Shown piece after piece: positions 56,649 to 64,000 of a stretch of DNA of 64,000 bases. This DNA comes from Diadophis punctatus similis. Its lineage: Eukaryota; Chordata; Lepidosauria; Squamata; Dipsadidae. The notes below the pieces were generated by a model. It made no database searches, was not told the DNA's origin, and saw only the letters and a list, made by a program, of their open reading frames with translations. The number at the start of each line of letters is the position of its first letter. The stretch's first letter is position 1. The DNA lies in NCBI GenBank assembly GCA_023053685.1, contig JALIGW010000014.1, positions 20,260,308-20,324,307 on the forward strand, read 5' to 3'. The translations under genes and the position numbers were made by a program.

Positions 56649-57552
56649 CCCAACGAGGTATAGATTTTCTAGTATTTGAACAGAATGCCAGTGGCTTGGC
56701 ATTAGCACCATTGGTGTTACTAGAAAATAGAAATTGCTAACTAAGAAGTCCAGTTGCCCAGAACAACCTCCAAAGATAAGCTTAAGAAATCTGCAACCTG
56801 ATAGTTTACGGAGGGGGCACAAAACAGTTCCTCAGTTTTGATATTTTGGGGCCCTTCATAATCACTGTGGCAATCATTTTGTGAGAATGCAGGTGAGCCT
56901 GCAAGTGTGCTTATTGGCCCTAAAAGATAATTTAGCCCTGACATGACAGGAATGGGAGCTCAGCAATTAATGCAAAATATAATGACTAGGTTATTAATTG
57001 GAATTGTAATAGCACCTTCCTAAGGTTAGGATTAATTCCCTTCTCATCATCCATTCTTCCATAAATGGTTTCTATTTCTAAAATGTTTTCCAAGAGCTAG
57101 GTAAAAGGAACTCTTTTTTAAAAAAAAGTTTTAGTGTGGTTTCCTAAATCTGTAGCATATATTCCCTGTGAGATTATTATATTTAAGTCAACCAGCGTGT
57201 CCTTAATCACACCAGTTGCATCTTAAAATGTACCTCTCTGGGCAGAACAATACAGCAATTGCTTTGATGTGCCACTGTCTAAAAATGTATCTGTTGAATT
57301 TAATACTTGCTTGCTGGAGACCTCAGCTTTGGGAGCCTTTAGAATTTTCTTTATCTCTTTGAAAGTAGGGAGAACAACTTAATTGTTTAAGTGCATAATT
57401 GCAGATTAGCTGCAGGACAATTAAGACCTACTCAGTAAGCTTAAGAAAAGGTCTAAATTTATCTGTTTTGAAGTATTCCTCCTCAGGTAAATGCTATTAA
57501 GAATGAACTAAAAAGCAAACTTACTGTTAATGTATCAGCAGAGTATTCCTTG
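56649..57552 (+). other. Putative 3' UTR and unassigned sequence
   Basis: No repeat boundary or other gene recognised. Part may be the 3' UTR of the host gene. Confidence 0.35.
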
Positions 57553-57996
57553 TGTTACCAAGGTTGTGCATACAGAAACGTTTAGATTGAGATCAGTTGT
57601 GAATAAGTACTCAGCCACACACAGATACACTAACTTGAATTAAAGTTTACTTTAAGAAATAGCATGTTCCTATAAACAGTCCAAAGTCATACACTTAATA
57701 GTCATAATAACAATCCAAGTATTATCCAGTACAAATACATTTTAGCTATAATACATAACTACAACACAGAGAGAAATGCAGAGCATACATACTCTAGTGA
57801 GTAGCAGAGAACACACACTGAGTAGCAGAGATTACACTAAGTAGCAGAGACCAAAGACAAACAGAGAGGGACTCCCAGAGAAATAAGCTGTGAACTCTAG
57901 CTCCCTCTTGTGGCAGTCTGCAACACCCCAGCTAAACAGACACACTTCTGTTAAAAGCTAAACATATATTGTCTTACCCAACCCATAGACCTAACA
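57553..57996 (-). repeat. 3' LTR of the second copia element
   Basis: On the minus strand it begins TGTTAGGTCTATGGG right after the purine tract CCAAAGGGGAGAA and ends CCTTGGTAACA. The right-hand border is firm; the left-hand border (57553) rests on the TG...CA rule only. Confidence 0.75.
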
Positions 57997-58029
57997 TTCT
58001 CCCCTTTGGGTAGATCAATATATAATACC

Positions 58030-59817
58030 TTACATCTTTAAACCATATTTTTCACAACACTCTTTGTGTTTAATTGCACCTTGCGCTTTAGTAAAATGAT
58101 CTGCAATATTCTGTTCAGTCATGCAGTATTCCAACTTAACCATTTTATTTTGAACACATTGTCTAACATTCAGATATCTCAAATCAGTATGTTTCGACCT
58201 TGTTTTCACAGCTAAACTATTAGCCATACTAATGGCAGATTGATTGTCTTCATACACAATAAATGGCTCCTGTACTGTAATTCCTATATCCTTTAACAAT
58301 TGTTTATAATACACCAATTCTGTACACATTAATGATAAACTCGAGAATTCTGCTTCCATAGTGGATAAACTAATATGTTGTTGCCTAATAGATTTCCACC
58401 CAATTAAAGCATTACCCAACATTACCACTATACCTGATGTTGATTTGCGAGTCATTGCATCAGTAGCAAAACTTGCATCAGCATATGCAGTTAACACTAA
58501 TTCATTTCTCGGTTCTAAATATAAAGAATAATGTATTGTGTGCTTTAGGTATCTAAGTATTCGTTTAGCTGCTTGCCAATGCCTTTCATTTGGTTCAGCA
58601 TTATATCTAGCCAGTTGATTTACGCTGTAAGATATATCTGGTCTAGACCAATTACTCAAATATGAGAGACTACCAATTAGAGACTGATATATCTCCTTAT
58701 CAAACACAGGACATTTACTATCACTATTTGTAAATCCCTGATCCATTGGTGTCTTAGCAGTTTTACAATTCTCCAGGTTATATCTTTTTAACAATTGGCT
58801 AATCTTCTTAGCTTGCGAAATTTTGAATCCTCTATTTGTCTTCATTATATCAAGACCCAAATAATGTTTAATTTCTCCTAAATTTCTAATCTTGAACTTT
58901 CTTTGTAATTCAGAAACAATATCATTTGCTTCTTGTTCAGTCTTTGTTATAATCGCTATATCATCTGTAAATAATAGCAACAGAGAAATCAAACCATCTT
59001 TCTCTCTCCTAAATAAACAAGGATCAGCTATACCAGCTTTAAAATCCATGGAAACTAATTCTTTTACAATGCATTTATTCCATTCATAACCTGATTGCTT
59101 TAAGCCATAAAGACTTTTCTTTAATTTCCAATAATCATTTTTTCCATCATCTTTTAAACCTAATGGCTTTCTCATATAAATGGTATGTTGTAAAGGTGCA
59201 TGTAGATATGCAGTTTCGACATCTACATGATTAATTATGCATTTATTTTTAGCTGCCCAAACTAATGCTCCTCTCAATGTATTTGCTCTCAAACTAGGTG
59301 CAAATACCTCATCATAATCCTTATCTGATTGAGCAAATCCCTGAGCAACTAATCTTGCTTTATGGGTAACAGTGCCATCCACACCAGTCTTTAATTTATA
59401 CACCCATCTGCAACCTATTGCACGCTCACCTGGTGGTAACTTGACATCTTCATATACCTCAAGATCCTTTAAAGATTCTAATTCCTTATTCATAGCTTCC
59501 TGCCAAGCTACCTGTTCCTTTGTTGGATACAGCTTAAGTTCATTATAATTAGATGGTTCCACATTAATCTGGCATACAATACTTGCCTGATATCTATCAG
59601 GTGGACGTCTCTCCCTAGTTGACCTCCTAGGCAATTTAGTACAAGTTGTTGGAATTTCCTCTCCTTTTTCCTCCCCTATCGAAGTATCTTCTACATCATC
59701 CATAGATGGTTCCTCTATTGAGGATTCTTTCACTATCCTATCATCAGTACTATTCTTATCAGAATCATCAGGAAACAATGGATCCTCAACAACAATACTA
59801 TCTTGTTCCTTGTATTC
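58030..59817 (-). pseudogene. Copia pol, RT-RNase H part
   Basis: A frame of about 590 codons follows an in-frame TAG (59818-59820). It starts in the linker after integrase (TCTKLPRRSTRERRPPDRYQ), then RT: AIGCRWVYKLKTGVDG, VDVETAYLHAPLQHTIYM, KSLYGLKQSGYEW and FTDDIAII at the catalytic site. RNase H follows with TAYADASFATDAMTRKSTSG, STMEAEFSSLS and YEDNQSAISMAN. Only the one stop separates it from the integrase frame. Confidence 0.9.
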
Positions 59818-61146
59818 CTATTCCAGTTTACTCCATCCAACATGCTCAAGGAATTTAGCACTTGCACTACAATATACTCTAGTAGTACCTGGCTCCCAGA
59901 ATCTAAATGATCTATGATTAGATTCATACCCTACAAAACATAATTTTCGTGCTCTATGTTGTCCCTTTCGCCTTACTTGTGTGGGAATATGCACCCATGC
60001 TGGTGCACCAAATGTATGCAAATAACTAAGATTTGGTTTCCTACCATACCAACGAGTAAATGGCAATTCACCAGTTGTTGCATTCACTACATTGTTCAAA
60101 ACATGGTTAGCACACATTATAGCTTCACCCCAGAGCCTCTCTGGTAAACCAGAATCTGAAATCATGGTTCTAGACATAGCCTGTAATGTCTGACCTCTAC
60201 GTTCAATATGCGCATTATGTTGTGGCCGAAAAGGAGCAGAACGCTTATGTTCAATACCAGCTCTCTTTAGCATATCTTCAAATCTCTTATTGGTAAACTC
60301 AGTACCATTATCTGTTACTAAACTAACCAGTTTCTTTTTCATTTTTCGTTCAACAAACCTTAACCAGTTTACAAAATGCTGATATGTTTCTGTTTTTGTT
60401 TTCATCAGATAACAGAAACCATATCTAGAAAAATGATCAACTATGCTCAATATATAACAGGCTCCACCTAAACTGGATTTCTTAGGGCCAATGAGATCAG
60501 CAAATACAACCTCTAATGGTTCCTTGGTTTTAAATCCATTTAACCTGTTTGCAGGAATTACCTTGCTCTTTTCCTGATTGCAAGCATTACAATTTAAATA
60601 TCTTGCACAAGGTTTTAATTTTATACCATTAGATAACTCAACAGTTTTCTTTAAAATTTTGAAATTTAAATGTCCCATACGTCTATGGAGCAAATGAATA
60701 CATTCATCATGAGGCTTTCTATTTTCATAAACTGAATTGGCCTTATTTAATGGACTATCATGGACAATATATAAGCCATCATGCAATCTTGCAGTAACTC
60801 TTTTACCTTGTTTTTCAATTAAACATTTATCTCCCTGAAAAGTTACCACAAACCCTGCTTTTACCAATTCTCTCACAGATAGTAAGTTATATATAAGGTT
60901 AGGTACATATAACATTGGTAAACTTTCATTAATACATGAACAATATGCATTACCTTCTCCAGATACTCTCAATTTCCAGCCATTTGCTAATGATACATGC
61001 TGGTTACTTTTAGTCATATTAACAAATCTCTCTTTACTTTTAGTTATACACTGAGATGCCCCACTGTCTATTATCCAGATATCATGGCTTACATTTTTAT
61101 TTGTACTTGATATAGCTGCACTAACATCATTATAAGCTCTCTGCAT
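59818..61146 (-). pseudogene. Copia pol, protease and integrase part
   Basis: A 442-codon frame with the protease motif IIDSGASQCITKS, integrase HHCC (HRRMGHLNFKIL ... CNACNQEKSK) and the catalytic blocks VVFADLIGPKK, VTDNGTEFTN and HNAHIERRGQTLQ. Ends in a stop at 59818-59820. Confidence 0.9.
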
Positions 61147-61722
61147 ATTACTAGCATTCTGCTTTTTTCCCTTTTTACAGAATCTGGCTATATGACCTTT
61201 AGCCCCACAGGAATAACATTTCCTAACAATATAGGCAGTTGAAGACCGTTTTTCTTCCTGTGGGTGGTTTCTCTCTCAGCTGTTTTCTATCTTGCCTTCT
61301 TCTAGACTCTTCTAACAGTCTTCCTATTATGCCAATCAATGTCAGTTCATCTCTGGTCAAAACTTCCAGTGAAGACACATAATCATCATAAGAGTCATCC
61401 AAAGAAGAAAGAATAATATAAACTTGATGCAACTCTGAGAAAATCAGTTCTTTTTCATGTAGCTCTTGTAATGTTCTCTTCATAAACTCCAAATGAGCTA
61501 ACATGTCACCACCTTTTAACAAACGTGCTCTGAACAGTTTACGTGTAAGGTGTATGTGTGCACCAACACTATCTCAAACATAAAGTCTCTTTAAGGTACT
61601 CCAACACTTGGCAGCAGAATCTTCACCATGAATATGGACCAGTTGCCAATCACTCAGTGTCAGTCCAATAATACTAAGAGCCTTTTCATTATCCCGGTTA
61701 AAGTCAGCTATTTTCTTCTTAA
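61147..61722 (-). pseudogene. Copia gag remnant with zinc knuckle
   Basis: Pieces in shifted frames read KALSIIGLTLSDWQLVH, a TGA, then RARLLKGGDMLAHLEFMKRT and VLTRDELTLIGIIGRLLEES, typical of copia gag. A CX2CX4HX4C knuckle (CYSCGAKGHIARFC) lies at about 61184-61225 just before the protease frame. The N-terminus is lost at the L1 junction. Confidence 0.8.
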
Positions 61723-61724
61723 TT

Positions 61725-64000
61725 CAAAAAAGTTTTATTAGTACAAACTTACATAAGTGGTAACAAAATATTAAATCTAAAGTACAAACATTTTTGTTTC
61801 CCCCCCCCAAACCCACCCCCTTCCCTCCCCACCTCCCCCCCGGACTTCCCAGAGATAATACAGGGCATAATAATAAGTTTAAATTGTTAATAAGAAGAAA
61901 AAGAAAAAAGGAAAAAAAGAACACTATTTTTAAAAAAAACTTCAACTCCAAATTATACAGTACTAATATATCGCATTTGTATACAATAGTAAAGATACAA
62001 AAAAGAGAGAATAAAAAAAAAGAAAGAAAGAAAGAGAAAACTCTTTAACACTACAAAACAAACAAACCTCCTACCTCCTCCCTTCAGTCCTCTATCTTAT
62101 ACAAGGTAAATGTTACATAAGTAATAACTAAATATAAAATACACAAATCTTAAACTAATATTATTGACATTAGAAATAACCTCTAAGATAAAACTTAACT
62201 AAATGTTACATAAGTGATCATCAAATATTAAATTTCGTCATGATATTAATAAGATAATATTATTCTAAATTAATTCGCTAACTTCAATAAACAAAAAAAG
62301 AAAATAAAAGAAGAATAAACAATAAACAAATCTTCAACAAACTATATATATCTAATATTATCAACATTAAAAATAACCTCAAAATTATATAAAACTTAAC
62401 TAAATATTGCATAAGTAATCATTAGATAGGGAAAAGATAAAATACAATCATATTAGTCTCTATCCATCCAATATATTTCAACATCACATCGTTTTGTATC
62501 TTGATAGTTCATCTTTTAATAGTTCAATAGATTCAAATTTGTCGAGTCGTCTCCCGTCTACTCCCAAACCTCTATCTCCTTTTCCCCAGCTATCTGATTC
62601 AGGCACTCCTTTTGGATTTTTGAGTCTATTTCTTTTTGATCCATCGAAGGTGGCTTCCCCTCCTCCTCCTCTTTTATTTTCATACATCCTTCCTCTGGGA
62701 TCTTGGATATATCAGCCTTTAGAACATTGACATAAAATTCAGTAGCTTTTTTTATCGTGTTGAGCCGGTATCTTTTTCCAGAAAATTTCACTGCTACTCC
62801 AACTGGCGCTTCCCATTTATATTGTAAATTTAATCTCTTAAATTCATCAATCAAAAAAGTATAGCTTTTCCTGGCTTTAAGCATTTTAGAGGGGATTTCT
62901 TTCCAAATCTTTAGTTCCTGACCATTCACCATAAGATTATTGTTAAACGTTGCTTGTATAATTCTGTTCCGTAGAGCTCTTGTGGTAAAATATATGACAA
63001 TATCCCTTGGTAGATGCTTTTGTTTGGCGTACCACGAGTTGATTCTGTATGTTTTGTCGATTTGTGTAGCCAATTCTGCTTTAGAAATTCCAGACACCTG
63101 ATCCAATATGTCAACCATCCTGCCTTTTAAATTTTCATATAATCCTTCTTTCAAACCTCTAATCCTTATAGCAACTTCCATAGATCTGAACTGAGTCATT
63201 AAGACCTCTTTTTCAAAATTTGCAATGTCATTTTGGATTTTATCTATGTAATTCACCGAAGTTGCCAAAGCTTGTTTATTTGTTTCAATACGTTCTGCCA
63301 AAACTTCAATATTTGTTGCTAAGCCTTTGCAAACCTCTAACACATCAAATCTTAGTTGTTGATTCATATTCTTCAAAGCAGCCTGCATCTTATGGTCTAT
63401 CTCACTTATTTTCTGGTTAAATTCCAAAGTAAGTTCATGTTTCATAATCTTTAAATTATTTAATAAATTTTCAGGTGTCAAAAGCTGTGGAGGTGTTAGC
63501 TCAGTGTTAAGTTGCATTTTAGAAATATATCCAGATGAATAGTCATTTCTTTTAGTCAAAACAATCTTTCCAAACTTTGAAGCCATTGGTGTTTCAAAAG
63601 AATACAAAAAAGAAAGAAAGCCAGATGCCTGATTAAAGTTCTTTCCAGTTTAAAAATCAGATAGTCTTTTATTATTGAAAATATTTCTATTATAACTTTA
63701 ATCCAGAGTCAGGAGACAGAGAAAGAAAAAACCATTTTTCCAAGTTAAAAGTTTCCATAAGAGAGAGAGAAAGAGAAAAAAAAAAAAGCCTCTGGGGAAA
63801 CGAAAGTCACTTTCACTTCTCAATCGCCATATTGTTACTCTGTTTCCTTTGTTCCCTTGCCGAAGTGAAAGCTTACCCAGGAGTTGAAAAAAAAAGAAAA
63901 AAAGAGGTTTCAGTACTTGCCCATCTCACGCCTGTTTCTCTCTGTCTGCTTCTATAGTTTAAATGTAGTTATAAATCCCATTTTTGAAGCAGCGGCTGGT
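61725..64000 (-). mobile_element. L1-type element with ORF1 directly followed by 3' UTR (HAL1-like)
   Basis: Minus strand. Leader sequence from 64000 down, ORF1 at 62558-63586, then 830 bp of AT-rich 3' region ending ACTAATAAAACTTTTTTGAA, the same 3' terminus as the L1 at 13122. There is no ORF2. Mammalian half-L1 (HAL1) elements have this design. The 5' end may lie outside the window. It truncates the copia gag at 61722. Confidence 0.8.
62558..63586 (-). CDS. L1 ORF1 protein, intact (342 aa)
   Basis: Starts MASKFGKIVLTKRNDYSS; this ATG is preferred over the in-frame one seven codons upstream because the ORF1 at 1-499 also begins MASK. The order is Ser/Pro head, coiled coil (about residues 45-135, with ISEIDHKMQAALKNMNQQL), an RRM (EVAIRIRGLKEGLYEN), then the C-terminal domain with HLPRDIVIYFTTRALRNRI and LKIWKEIPSKML. 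The tail is acidic (KIKEEEEGKPPS). It would bind L1 RNA and act as a chaperone in RNPs. No disruption is visible although the element lacks ORF2. Confidence 0.9.
   Translation of the reverse strand: MASKFGKIVLTKRNDYSSGYISKMQLNTELTPPQLLTPENLLNNLKIMKHELTLEFNQKISEIDHKMQAALKNMNQQLRFDVLEVCKGLATNIEVLAERIETNKQALATSVNYIDKIQNDIANFEKEVLMTQFRSMEVAIRIRGLKEGLYENLKGRMVDILDQVSGISKAELATQIDKTYRINSWYAKQKHLPRDIVIYFTTRALRNRIIQATFNNNLMVNGQELKIWKEIPSKMLKARKSYTFLIDEFKRLNLQYKWEAPVGVAVKFSGKRYRLNTIKKATEFYVNVLKADISKIPEEGCMKIKEEEEGKPPSMDQKEIDSKIQKECLNQIAGEKEIEVWE

Larger units (their letters stand above)
57553..61722 (-). mobile_element. Second Ty1/copia element, different lineage, decayed and 5'-truncated
   Basis: Minus strand. 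It keeps a 3' LTR (57553-57996), RT-RNase H, integrase, protease, zinc knuckle and part of gag, and is cut at about 61722 by an L1. Its protein motifs differ clearly from the copia at 749-6122 (for instance FTDD instead of YVDD), so two separate lineages are present. Stops and shifts lie at about 59818, between 61146 and 61223, and upstream of 61522. Confidence 0.9.

Overview
The window comes from a vertebrate nuclear genome, most likely a squamate reptile and probably an advanced (colubroid) snake. The grounds are CR1, L2, L1 and Ty1/copia retrotransposons side by side, many hAT-type miniature transposons, a tRNA-derived SINE, and an (AATAG)n microsatellite sitting on the 3' tail of a CR1/L3-type LINE, an arrangement described for snakes. 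No prokaryotic or organellar signal is seen. Nearly all of the 64 kb is transposable elements inserted into one another. The species call is inference.

Layout: (1) 1-6489: an L1 (minus) with a complete, open Ty1/copia element (749-6122, 5-bp target duplication ATTAT) in its 5' UTR. (2) 6490-11946: an L2 LINE (plus) split by a solo LTR (6506-7172) and by a 3.3-kb hAT transposon (7254-10548) that carries the first coding exon of a MAP4K2-like kinase gene and a long hairpin. (3) 11947-18131: two solo LTRs, an L1 deletion derivative inserted in an old L1 ORF1, CR1-group LINEs and two hAT MITEs. (4) 18714-24280: a TA-target transposon, a LINE-like element with an unfamiliar Lys-rich ORF, and a CpG-rich segment with a perfect RFX X-box. 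(5) 25-37 kb: L2, SINE, L1, MITE and CR1-group copies and microsatellites. (6) 37.8-42.1 kb: an RSPH14-like first-exon fragment, and an L1 interrupted by a TA-target transposon holding a LYRM4-like first exon, hairpin tandem repeats and a nested copy of its own family. (7) 42-53.7 kb: MITEs, CR1, SINE, L2, a hAT with a 96-97-bp minisatellite, and a 6.5-kb hAT containing an L1 that lacks its reverse transcriptase. (8) 53.7-64 kb: a solo LTR, CR1, a second and more decayed copia element (minus), and an ORF1-only L1.

Four short plus-strand segments between the repeats (33310-33374, 47046-47230, 55236-55354, 56623-56648) have splice-like borders and compatible phases, and the last ends in a stop codon. 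I read them as the 3' exons of one unrecognised host gene, perhaps starting at the X-box region near 24.2 kb.

The most notable pattern is that three DNA-transposon contexts each carry a fragment of a different host gene, every time the first coding exon with CpG-rich flank (MAP4K2-, RSPH14- and LYRM4-like), comparable to plant Pack-TEs. A second pattern is a set of L1-related insertions lacking ORF2 or its reverse transcriptase. All gene names rest on recognised protein motifs; no database search was possible.
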